Origin: JBLHUT01 sp047629975
Lineage (GTDB): Bacteria; Pseudomonadota; Alphaproteobacteria; Rhodobacterales; Rhodobacteraceae
Direction of reading: 5' to 3'
Length of the DNA stretch: 15,380 nucleotides
Assembly: GCA_047629975.1 (NCBI GenBank)
Contig: JBLHUT010000047.1
Span: forward strand, 1 to 15,380
The stretch's first letter is position 1; each line of letters opens with the position of its first letter. The position numbers and the translations under genes were made by a program. Below the pieces are notes generated by a model. That model was not told the DNA's origin and did not search any database. It was given only the letters and a program-made list of their open reading frames with translations. Of the stretch, positions 6,835-13,937 are shown piece after piece.

Positions 6835-7434
6835 TTAAATTAGCAACACCTGAGTGCCGTTTTTCGTGATCTCGAACAGCTGCGCAATGTGCTCGTTATA
6901 AAGCCCAATACACCCGTTTGATGACTTTCGGCCAATTTTGCGCGTATCATGGGTGCCGTGGATCCGGTAGTATTTCCATGACAGATACAAGGCGTGGGTG
7001 CCCATCGGGTTATCCGGCCCCGGACCCACAAAATCTGGCCATTCGGGGTTGCGAATTTTCATGGACGGCGTCGGTGCCCAAGACGGCCCCTCTACCTTGC
7101 GGGTGACCTCTGTCCGGCCCCGCCGCGTCAAATCGTCAGACAATGGCACGGACGACGGATAAAGTTTATAGGTCTCACCGTCCTCGGACCAATAGTGCAA
7201 GGCCCGCGAATCGATATCCACAAGAATAGCCCCGTTTTCGAGTGACGGGAAATATGGCTGCCAATCAAGCGACCGGAAACTCGAGATGTTATGACGAACA
7301 GCCTCTTGGGGGGCGGCCTCAAGCTCGGTGCTGGCGACTTGCCCCATCACTGGCGCGGCCAACCCACCAAGTGCTGCAGCACCGGTTCCAAGAAACAGTC
7401 GCCTGTTCAGCATCGGCTTGTTCGTAAACGGCAT
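6835..7434 (-). CDS. Tat-exported L,D-transpeptidase (YkuD-domain) protein
   Basis: The protein has 199 residues. A Tat signal is visible: NRRLFLGTGAAALGGLAAPVMG (10-31), with the twin arginines at 11-12. The YkuD domain occupies about 67-199 and carries the active-site region HGTHDTRKIGRKSSNGCIGLYN (159-180), giving catalytic His159 and Cys175. Such enzymes make 3-3 peptidoglycan crosslinks or attach proteins to the wall. The usual Ser-His-Gly-Cys-Ile-Arg pattern is changed: Asn173 replaces His and Gly177 replaces Arg. I chose the ATG at 7434 because GAGGG precedes it by five bases; an upstream ATG at 7464 has no spaced Shine-Dalgarno. It is divergent from the CAP-domain lipoprotein gene. 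Family is sure; the exact reaction is not. Confidence 0.9.
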   Translation of the reverse strand: MPFTNKPMLNRRLFLGTGAAALGGLAAPVMGQVASTELEAAPQEAVRHNISSFRSLDWQPYFPSLENGAILVDIDSRALHYWSEDGETYKLYPSSVPLSDDLTRRGRTEVTRKVEGPSWAPTPSMKIRNPEWPDFVGPGPDNPMGTHALYLSWKYYRIHGTHDTRKIGRKSSNGCIGLYNEHIAQLFEITKNGTQVLLI

Positions 7435-7601
7435 GTCACCCTCGTCTTTTGTGTCGTGTTGCATCCTATGCTATGGCCCCAAAGACGCAATCGCAATTCA
7501 AACACACGTGTTCGGGCCAATCTTTGCCCAGATACATTTGCTCCGCAATGGTTTGCCCGCTATGTCAAAGGCCACAGAACGTGCAATGGGTGGCAATTTT
7601 G

Positions 7602-8147
7602 ATGATGCGTGTCTTTTCGGTAATGCTATTGGGGCTTCTGGTGCTGGCAGGTTGTGATGCGGGACCATTGGTCCAAAGCGCGGACAGCACGAAGGTCTAT
7701 CGCATATCAGCAGCACAAGGAGTGAAAGTGCAGGACCGCCTGCTCGAAGCGGTCAACCTGCGCCGGATAGAGGCGGGTGTCGCTCCGCTTGTGCTGAACT
7801 CTCAACTGAACGCCGCGGCAGCAGCACACTCGCGCGACATGGCCGCACAGAACCGGCCGTGGCACTTCGGATCAGATGCCTCGTCACCGATCGACCGCGT
7901 TGCGCGCACCGGTTATCCGGGCCTTCTGATCGGCGAGAATATCTCGGAGACCTATGAAACAGAATTGCAGACACTCGATGCGTGGATGGCACAGCCCAGC
8001 ACGCGCGACGTGATCCTTGATCCGGCGGCCCGTGATCTAGGGTTTGCGTGGCATCAGGAGCAAAACGGAAAGCTGTGGTGGACGCTGGTGACTGGCGGGG
8101 TCTCGCTTAGCCCCCGCCAACCTGCTCCCTTGCCCATCGACAGCTAG
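7602..8147 (+). CDS. CAP/SCP-domain lipoprotein
   Basis: The product has 181 residues. The N-terminus is a lipoprotein signal ending in the lipobox LAGC (15-18), so Cys18 would be lipidated and the protein anchored in the envelope. The CAP (SCP/PR-1) domain spans about 46-166, with LLEAVNLRRIEAGVAPL (47-63), His76 in AAAHSRDMA, NRPWHFGSD (85-92), GENI (111-114) and the LGFAWHQEQNGKLWWTLVTG end. His76, His88 and Glu112 correspond to the conserved CAP cavity residues. The molecular function of bacterial CAP proteins is poorly known. The ATG at 7602 (tandem with 7605) is chosen because it creates the signal; GGTGG lies seven bases upstream. It converges with rmlA, with nine bases between the stops. 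Confidence 0.88.
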   Translation: MMRVFSVMLLGLLVLAGCDAGPLVQSADSTKVYRISAAQGVKVQDRLLEAVNLRRIEAGVAPLVLNSQLNAAAAAHSRDMAAQNRPWHFGSDASSPIDRVARTGYPGLLIGENISETYETELQTLDAWMAQPSTRDVILDPAARDLGFAWHQEQNGKLWWTLVTGGVSLSPRQPAPLPIDS

Positions 8148-8156
8148 ACCGGGCTG

Positions 8157-9032
8157 TCATTCATCGGCAAGCCGCAGCAGATAGCGGCCATAATCGTTTT
8201 TCTTGAACAATGCCGCACGCGCGCGCAACTGTACCGCGTCGATCCACCCCGCCTCGAATGCGATCTCTTCGGGGCATCCTGTCTGTAGACCCTGACGGTC
8301 TTGCAACGTGCGCACAAAATTCCCCGCATCCAGAAGGCTCGCGTGAGTGCCGGTATCAAGCCAAGCAAAGCCACGCCCCATCTGTTCCACAGACAACAGA
8401 CCGTCGTGCAGGTACATTTCCAGCAGCGTCGTAATCTCAAGTTCGCCGCGCTCCGAGGGTTTTACCTGTCGGGCCCGTTCCGACGCGGAACCATCCAGAA
8501 AATAAAGCCCCGTCACCGCATACGAAGACGGCGGCACCTCGGGCTTTTCAACGATCGCACGGGCCTTGCCGCTGGTGTCGAAATCAACCACCCCATAGCG
8601 TTCGGGGTCTGCCACACGGTACCCGAACACTGTGCCGCCATCCAGTTTTTTGTCGGCATTCGCCAGCAGCAACGGCAAATCATGGCCAAAAAAGATATTG
8701 TCGCCCAAAACCATCGCAGAAGGCGCCCCGTCAAGAAAACCTTCGGCAAGCAGATAGGCCTGCGCCAGACCATCGGGCGATGCCTGCACGATATACGTAA
8801 GCGACAGCCCCCACTGGCTTCCATCGCCCATAAGCCGTTGGAATTGGGACTGGTCTTCGGGTGTTGTGATGATTGCGATCTCGCGGATACCTGCCAGCAT
8901 CAGCACCGACAGCGGATAAAAGATCATCGGCTTGTCGTGCAGCGGTAAAAGCTGTTTCGAAACACCCATCGTGATCGGGTAAAGTCGGGTGCCAGAGCCC
9001 CCTGCAAGAATAATGCCTTTGCGTTGTGCCAT
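8157..9032 (-). CDS. rfbA: Glucose-1-phosphate thymidylyltransferase
   Basis: This 291-residue enzyme makes dTDP-glucose from glucose-1-phosphate and dTTP, the first step to dTDP-L-rhamnose. The nucleotide-binding signature LAGGSGTRLYP is at 9-19, SKQLLPLHDKPMIFYPLS at 25-42, the metal/sugar-phosphate Asp111 in VLGDNIF, VEKPEVPPS at 161-169 and WLDTGTHASL with Asp226 at 224-233. The length matches the RmlA/RfbA family. It is the last gene of the rml operon and starts one base after the rmlD stop, so translation is probably coupled. Its 3' end faces the CAP-lipoprotein gene nine bases away, and I see no hairpin terminator for it. Confidence 0.97.
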   Translation of the reverse strand: MAQRKGIILAGGSGTRLYPITMGVSKQLLPLHDKPMIFYPLSVLMLAGIREIAIITTPEDQSQFQRLMGDGSQWGLSLTYIVQASPDGLAQAYLLAEGFLDGAPSAMVLGDNIFFGHDLPLLLANADKKLDGGTVFGYRVADPERYGVVDFDTSGKARAIVEKPEVPPSSYAVTGLYFLDGSASERARQVKPSERGELEITTLLEMYLHDGLLSVEQMGRGFAWLDTGTHASLLDAGNFVRTLQDRQGLQTGCPEEIAFEAGWIDAVQLRARAALFKKNDYGRYLLRLADE

Positions 9033-9033
9033 C

Positions 9034-9882
9034 TCAAACCGCCTTTAATTCAGTCAAAACCTGTGCCAAGCCCGCCCGCCAGTCAGGGCGCAGCAGGCCG
9101 AAATCCCGCTCGAGGGTGCTGCAATCCATCCGTGAATTTGCAGGGCGTTGTGCCGGTGTCGGATACGCCGCCGTCGGGATATCCGTTACCGCACACTTCA
9201 GATCCGCTTGCGCAAAAATCTCGCGGGCGAAGTCGGCCCAGCTTGCGTCGGGCGCGCCCGAATAGTGATAGATCCCGCTGTTGACTTTTCCAGCCACAAA
9301 CCTGTCCGCCATCCGTAGCAGCGCGGCCGCGATATCGGCCGCCGGAGTCGGCCCGCCGATCTGATCCCCCACAACCGTCAGCGCGTCCCGCTGCGCGCCC
9401 AGACGCAGCATCGTTTTGACAAAGTTCGCGCCATGCGCCGAAAACACCCAGGACGTACGAAGAATCGCAAAAGCACCACCAGCCGCAACAACACCCTGTT
9501 CTCCAACCCGTTTGGAACGCCCATAAGCACCAAGCGGGCCGGTCGCGTCATCAGGCTGCCAAGGGGCCGTGCCGCCACCTGCAAAAACATAATCGGTGGA
9601 CACATGCAGCAAAGGGATGCCCCGCCGGGCCGCGACCTTTGCCAGTATCGCAACCGAAGTGCCATTTATCGCCGTGGCCTCGGCCTCTTCGGTTTCAGCC
9701 TTATCGACCGCGGTATAGGCTGCGGCATTTATGAAAACATCCGCCGCCAGCCCCTCGGCCGCGGCTGCAACATCGGCGGGACGGGCAAAATCGGCATCCC
9801 CGCGCCCCAAAGCCACCACATCGCCCTGTCGTTGCAATTCGGTCGCAACCTGACCGGACTTGCCAAAAACGACGATCTTCAT
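9034..9882 (-). CDS. rfbD: dTDP-4-dehydrorhamnose reductase
   Basis: The 282-residue short-chain dehydrogenase/reductase converts dTDP-4-dehydro-L-rhamnose to dTDP-L-rhamnose with NAD(P)H. The cofactor loop is GKSGQVATEL (7-16), a variant of the usual GxxGQLG. NAAAYTAVDKAE (52-63) follows, then the catalytic Thr96 in STDYVF and the YxxxK pair Tyr120/Lys124. The ATG at 9882 overlaps the rmlB stop as ATGA, which settles the start against a longer frame running back into rmlB. The C-terminal RPANSRMDCSTLERDFGL block is typical. Length is close to the family norm. Confidence 0.96.
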   Translation of the reverse strand: MKIVVFGKSGQVATELQRQGDVVALGRGDADFARPADVAAAAEGLAADVFINAAAYTAVDKAETEEAEATAINGTSVAILAKVAARRGIPLLHVSTDYVFAGGGTAPWQPDDATGPLGAYGRSKRVGEQGVVAAGGAFAILRTSWVFSAHGANFVKTMLRLGAQRDALTVVGDQIGGPTPAADIAAALLRMADRFVAGKVNSGIYHYSGAPDASWADFAREIFAQADLKCAVTDIPTAAYPTPAQRPANSRMDCSTLERDFGLLRPDWRAGLAQVLTELKAV

Positions 9883-10919
9883 GCCTTGGTTCCCAAACGG
9901 GCACCGACGCCTTGGCGCGCTTGCAGCGCTTTCCACCACGGCGCGTTATCAAGATACCATTGCACAGTCTTTTCCAGCCCCTGCTCCAACGTGACCGACG
10001 GCCGCCAGCCCAGCTCGGTGCGAACCCGCGCAGGGTCGATCGCATAGCGCATATCGTGTCCGGGGCGGTCGGTGACAAAAGTGATCTGTTCGGCATAAGG
10101 CGTTGCCGCCGGCTTCAACCGGTCCAGAATTTCGCAAATCATCCGCACAAGATCGATGTTTTTTGCCTCGTTCTCGCCACCGATATTATAGCTGCGCCCG
10201 ACAGCCCCCTTTTGCACAACGGTCAACAACGCATCTGCGTGATCCTCGACATAAAGCCAGTCGCGCACGTTGTCGCCCGCCCCGTAGACCGGAATAGGCT
10301 CCCCCGCCAAAGCCCGCAGGATCACCACCGGCACCAGTTTCTCGGGGAAATGGAACGGGCCGTAATTGTTCGAGCAATTGGTCAACACAACCGGCAGACC
10401 ATAGGTTTCATGCCATGCCCGCACCAGATGGTCGCTGCTGGCCTTGGACGCAGAATAGGGGCTGCGCGGATCGTAGGGAGTGGATTCCGTAAACATCCCC
10501 GTTGCCCCAAGTGAGCCAAAAACCTCGTCGGTCGAGATGTGGTGAAACCGGAATGTCGCCGGTTTGCCCTGTGCCACCCAAAAGGCGCGTGCCGCCTCAA
10601 GCAGAACATAGGTGCCGGTAATGTTGGTGTGAATAAACTCCGCCGGCCCGTCGATCGACCGGTCAACATGCGATTCGGCCGCCAGATGCATCACCACGTC
10701 AGGGCAGTGCGCCTCAAGGATGCGGGCCATAGCGTCGGCATCACAGATGTCGGCCTGCTCGAATGCGTAAAGCGGATCATCGGCAACGCTGGCTATATTA
10801 TCCAGACACGCCGCATAGGTCAGCTTATCGACATTAACGATGGCGTGCCCTGCCGCGACCGCTTGGCGCACAACAGCCGACCCGATGAAGCCCGCGCCCC
10901 CAGTGACCAGAATTTTCAT
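9879..10919 (-). CDS. rfbB: dTDP-glucose 4,6-dehydratase
   Basis: This 346-residue enzyme converts dTDP-glucose to dTDP-4-dehydro-6-deoxyglucose. The Rossmann loop is TGGAGFIGS (6-14). HLAAESHVDRSIDGP (78-92) is the family signature. The catalytic Thr130-Asp131-Glu132 lies in STDEVFGSL, and the YxxxK pair is Tyr155/Lys159. NCSNNYGPFHFPEKL and PIPVYGAGDNVRDWLYVEDH are standard substrate-binding regions. The start at 10919 places the Rossmann strand at residue 2, as usual. The gene lies ten bases after rmlC and overlaps rmlD by four bases. Nothing suggests loss of function. Confidence 0.97.
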   Translation of the reverse strand: MKILVTGGAGFIGSAVVRQAVAAGHAIVNVDKLTYAACLDNIASVADDPLYAFEQADICDADAMARILEAHCPDVVMHLAAESHVDRSIDGPAEFIHTNITGTYVLLEAARAFWVAQGKPATFRFHHISTDEVFGSLGATGMFTESTPYDPRSPYSASKASSDHLVRAWHETYGLPVVLTNCSNNYGPFHFPEKLVPVVILRALAGEPIPVYGAGDNVRDWLYVEDHADALLTVVQKGAVGRSYNIGGENEAKNIDLVRMICEILDRLKPAATPYAEQITFVTDRPGHDMRYAIDPARVRTELGWRPSVTLEQGLEKTVQWYLDNAPWWKALQARQGVGARLGTKA

Positions 10920-10929
10920 CTTTTACCCT

Positions 10930-11484
10930 TTAAAAAACAAATGGGCTGTCAATTTGTGACAGCATCGGTGCGACCGCGTCTTTATCCGAAAGGATTGCAG
11001 GGCCGGTAAGCCCCCAATCAATTCCAAGGTCGGGATCATCGAACCGGATCGCCCCTTCGGTGTCCGGAGCATAGGTATCAGAACATTTATAAATGATCTC
11101 GGTATCCGGCGCACGTGTTGCAAAACCGTGGGCGAACCCTTTGGGAACCAGCATTTGCTTGCCGTTCTCGAAGGTTAGCTCAACCCCGACCCATTGCCCG
11201 AAAGTGGCGGATCCAACCCGGATATCGACGGCGACATCGAACAGACAGCCGCGACCGCAGCGCACCAGCTTGTTTTGCGCACGAGGCGGCGCTTGAAAAT
11301 GCAGACCGCGTACTGTGCCCGATGCCTGCGACAACGAATGGTTGTCCTGAACAAACTCGGTGGTGACACCGTGTTGAGCCAGAACATTCCTGTTGTAGGT
11401 TTCCGAGAAAAATCCCCGTTCATCGCCGAATCGCTTCGGCGTTAGAATTAGTACACCCGGCAATGCGGTCGTCTCTACATGCAT
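10930..11484 (-). CDS. rfbC: dTDP-4-dehydrorhamnose 3,5-epimerase
   Basis: The 184-residue cupin-fold enzyme performs the double epimerisation in dTDP-L-rhamnose synthesis. RFGDERGFFSETYN (18-31), VQDNHSLS (45-52), the catalytic His62 in VRGLHFQ, Lys72 and the Tyr132 region EIIYKCSDTY (129-138) are all seen, as is VPKGFAHGFAT (113-123). AAGGAG lies about 11 bases before the ATG at 11484. It is the first gene of the operon, so the promoter should lie in 11485-11630; I could not pick one convincingly on that strand. The order C-B-D-A differs from the B-D-A-C order of enteric clusters. Confidence 0.96.
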   Translation of the reverse strand: MHVETTALPGVLILTPKRFGDERGFFSETYNRNVLAQHGVTTEFVQDNHSLSQASGTVRGLHFQAPPRAQNKLVRCGRGCLFDVAVDIRVGSATFGQWVGVELTFENGKQMLVPKGFAHGFATRAPDTEIIYKCSDTYAPDTEGAIRFDDPDLGIDWGLTGPAILSDKDAVAPMLSQIDSPFVF

Positions 11485-11586
11485 GGTGGTTCGCGCTCCT
11501 TGACTTTTCGCCGTCTCTCTAACAGCAATCGGTTACATTAAACACGCGTCCTTTTATGTTTTTTGATAAGGCGGAAAATCCTTTGC

Positions 11587-11615
11587 TTGTATTTGCGGCG
11601 ACGCGGGCCTATATC
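11587..11615 (+). promoter_or_regulatory. Likely promoter of the rimP-nusA-infB operon
   Basis: TTGTAT (11587-11592) and TATATC (11610-11615) are separated by 17 bases. This predicts a transcript start near 11622, immediately before the leader hairpin. Each half matches the sigma-70 consensus only partly. Confidence 0.45.
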
Positions 11616-11621
11616 GACCGT

Positions 11622-11691
11622 ATTAGCGGCGTACGGGCTTCCACACCCCGTACCCACCGGAACTTGTGACGGGCCGCGCGCCCGTTTTTTT
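11622..11691 (+). ncRNA. Structured rimP leader, possible attenuator or short terminated RNA
   Basis: The leader has two hairpins: GTACGGG (11631-11637) with CCCGTAC (11647-11653), and the terminator hairpin at 11669-11685. ACGGGC occurs twice (11633-11638 and 11669-11674). Its complement occurs as CCCGT (11647-11651) and GCCCGT (11680-11685), so alternative pairing of block 2 with block 3 would break the terminator. An attenuator upstream of rimP has been described as the rimP-leader motif in other proteobacteria; whether this one is homologous is not shown. The boundaries depend on the predicted promoter. A stand-alone small RNA of about 70 bases is the alternative. Confidence 0.5.
11669..11691 (+). 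terminator. Intrinsic terminator 23 bases upstream of rimP
   Basis: ACGGGC (11669-11674) and GCCCGT (11680-11685) form a six-pair GC-rich stem with a CGCGC loop, followed by a T run to 11691. There is no gene between the upstream divergent rmlC and this site on the plus strand. It must therefore end a leader transcript, or be read through in a controlled way to express rimP. Confidence 0.8.
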
Positions 11692-11714
11692 GTGCTTATA
11701 CGCTGGATTGTGCT

Positions 11715-12287
11715 TTGTCTGAACTGATCGCCAAAACAAATATCGACCAACAGATTGCGAACATCATCACCCCTGTGATCGAAGATCTCGGGTTCGAGCT
11801 GGTGCGCATCCGGTTGATGTCGGGAAAAACCAAGATCCTGCAAATCATGGCCGACCGCCCGGATGGCGGGATCGAAGTCGATGATTGTGCCACCATTTCG
11901 ACTGCTGTGTCGGCGATTCTGGATGTCGAAGACCCTGTCGAAGAAGAATATACACTCGAGGTCTCCTCGCCCGGCATCGACCGCCCCCTGACACGGCTCA
12001 AGGACTTTGACGCGTGGGAAGGATACGAGGCCAAGATCGAGACATCAGAAATGTTCGACGGACGCCGCCGCTTTAAGGGGCAGCTTGCCGGAACCGACGG
12101 AAACGAGGTTTTGATCGACATCGAAGAAGGCACGATCGGGCTGAAATTCGAATGGCTGTCCGATGCCAAACTCGTTCTGACCGACGATCTGATCCGCGAG
12201 ATGCTGCGCCAGCGCAAGGCATCCGGTGTCGTCGACGAATCACAATTTGATGAAATAACCGAAGAAACCGCCCCCGAGGAGGACTGA
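11715..12287 (+). CDS. rimP: Ribosome maturation factor RimP
   Basis: This 190-residue cytoplasmic protein assists maturation of the 30S ribosomal subunit. LIAKTNIDQQIANIITPVIEDLGFELVRIRLM (4-35) is the family N-terminus. The ADRPDGGIEVDDCATIS segment and VSSPGIDRPLTRLKDF are strongly conserved. The start codon is TTG (11715-11717); no ATG or GTG in frame could replace it without losing conserved residues. The only Shine-Dalgarno candidate is TGGA at 11704-11707, which is weak, so expression may be limited at translation as well as by the upstream terminator. It is followed by nusA after four bases, and the nusA ribosome binding site lies inside its last codons. Confidence 0.96.
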   Translation: MSELIAKTNIDQQIANIITPVIEDLGFELVRIRLMSGKTKILQIMADRPDGGIEVDDCATISTAVSAILDVEDPVEEEYTLEVSSPGIDRPLTRLKDFDAWEGYEAKIETSEMFDGRRRFKGQLAGTDGNEVLIDIEEGTIGLKFEWLSDAKLVLTDDLIREMLRQRKASGVVDESQFDEITEETAPEED

Positions 12288-12291
12288 CCCC

Positions 12292-13911
12292 ATGGCTATT
12301 ACTTCTGCCAACCAGCTTGAGCTGCTGCAAACAGCCGAGGCCGTCGCCCGCGAAAAGATGATCGACCCCGAACTGGTGATCGAAGCGATGGAAGAGAGCC
12401 TCGCACGCGCGGCCAAGTCCCGCTACGGCAGCGAGATGGACATCCGCGTGGCAATCGACCGCAAAACAGGGCGTGCGACGTTTACGCGCGTGCGCACCGT
12501 GGTCGAAGACGACCTGCTCGAGAACTACCAGTCCGAAATGACCGTGGCGCAAGCCAAGGATTACATGACCGACCCCGCCGTTGGCCAAGTGTTCAGCGAA
12601 GAAGTCCCCCCGGTCGAAATGGGCCGGATTGCCGCCCAATCCGCCAAGCAGGTGATTCTGCAAAAAGTCCGCGAAGCAGAGCGTGATCGCCAGTACGAAG
12701 AATTCCGCGATCGCACCGGCACAATCATCAACGGTGTCGTCAAGCGCGAGGAATACGGCAACATCATCGTCGATGTGGGTCGGGGCGAAGGCATTTTGCG
12801 CCGCAACGAAAAGATCGGCCGCGAAAGCTATCGGAACGGCGACCGCATCCGGTGCTTCATCAAGGACGTACGCCGCGAGGCCCGTGGCCCGCAGATTTTC
12901 CTGTCCCGCACCGCGACCGATTTCATGGCCGAGTTGTTCAAGATGGAAGTGCCCGAGATCTATGACGGCATTATCGAAATCAAGGCCGTGGCCCGTGATC
13001 CGGGCAGCCGTGCAAAGATCGCCGTGATCAGCTATGACAGCTCGATTGACCCTGTCGGCGCCTGCGTCGGCATGCGCGGAAGCCGTGTTCAGGCTGTCGT
13101 GAACGAGCTGCAGGGTGAGAAAATCGACATTATTCCGTGGAACGAGGATGCCGCGACATTCCTTGTCAACGCGCTTCAGCCCGCCGAAGTCTCGAAAGTG
13201 GTGATCGACGAGGAAGCCGAGCGCATCGAAGTGGTTGTGCCCAACGAGCAACTTTCGCTTGCCATCGGACGGCGCGGCCAGAACGTGCGTCTTGCGTCGC
13301 AGTTGACCGGCCTCGATATCGACATCATGACCGAAGAGGAAGAAAGTTCACGCCGTCAGGCCGAATTCGAAGAGCGCACAAAGCTCTTTATGGATGCGCT
13401 TGATCTTGACGAATTCTTTGCCCAACTTCTGGTATCCGAAGGGTTCACAAATCTGGAAGAAGTCGCCTATGTCGAAGTCGACGAGTTGTTGGTTATTGAC
13501 GGCGTCGACGACGATACCGCGTCTGAATTGCAGGCCCGCGCCCGCGATCACCTTGAAGCCGCAAACCGCGAAGCCCTTGCAAAGGCTGTTGAACTTGGTG
13601 TCGAGCAATCCCTGATCGACTTTTCCGGGCTGTCACCGCAAATGCTTCAGGCTCTTGGTGAGGACGGCGTAAAATCGCTTGAGGATTTCGCAACCTGCGC
13701 CGATTGGGAGCTGGCCGGTGGCTGGACAACCGAAAACGGCGAACGCAAAAAAGACGAAGGCGTTCTGGAGAAATTCGACGTCAGCCTTGCCGACGCCCAA
13801 GAGATGGTCATGACGGCCCGGGTTGCGCTTGGTTGGGTCGATCCGGACGATCTGGTGGCGGACAACGCAGCCGTGGCAGCCGCCGCCGAAGCACAGGAGG
13901 CGGGTGCCTGA
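12292..13911 (+). CDS. nusA: Transcription termination/antitermination factor NusA
   Basis: The 539-residue protein binds RNA polymerase and nascent RNA and modulates pausing, termination and antitermination. Domains in order: N-terminal polymerase-binding domain (about 1-135), S1 domain (about 141-207, starting RTGTIINGVVKREEYGN), KH1 with GMRGSR (260-265), KH2 with GRRGQN (326-331), and a C-terminal acidic region with helix-hairpin-helix repeats (about 365-515), followed by an Ala/Glu-rich tail. GAGGAGGA, inside the end of rimP, is a strong ribosome binding site. In E. coli NusA represses its own operon, which is relevant to the attenuator-like leader; control here is inference. Length is usual for the class. 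Confidence 0.98.
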   Translation: MAITSANQLELLQTAEAVAREKMIDPELVIEAMEESLARAAKSRYGSEMDIRVAIDRKTGRATFTRVRTVVEDDLLENYQSEMTVAQAKDYMTDPAVGQVFSEEVPPVEMGRIAAQSAKQVILQKVREAERDRQYEEFRDRTGTIINGVVKREEYGNIIVDVGRGEGILRRNEKIGRESYRNGDRIRCFIKDVRREARGPQIFLSRTATDFMAELFKMEVPEIYDGIIEIKAVARDPGSRAKIAVISYDSSIDPVGACVGMRGSRVQAVVNELQGEKIDIIPWNEDAATFLVNALQPAEVSKVVIDEEAERIEVVVPNEQLSLAIGRRGQNVRLASQLTGLDIDIMTEEEESSRRQAEFEERTKLFMDALDLDEFFAQLLVSEGFTNLEEVAYVEVDELLVIDGVDDDTASELQARARDHLEAANREALAKAVELGVEQSLIDFSGLSPQMLQALGEDGVKSLEDFATCADWELAGGWTTENGERKKDEGVLEKFDVSLADAQEMVMTARVALGWVDPDDLVADNAAVAAAAEAQEAGA

Positions 13912-13937
13912 AGTAAAGGCCCCCACGGAGAGACATC

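Noticed and set aside
8301..8948. 215-codon plus-strand frame opposite rmlA
   Set aside because: rmlA is complete with all motifs on the other strand; this frame has no recognisable domain.
12073..13251. Long 392-codon open frame on the minus strand opposite nusA
   Set aside because: It lies wholly antisense to a secure nusA/rimP coding region. The His/Asp/Leu-rich product resembles nothing and is what the codon bias of the real strand produces.
13348..13608. Hydrophobic-looking small minus-strand frame opposite nusA
   Set aside because: It is within the nusA C-terminal repeat region and has no start context or family resemblance.
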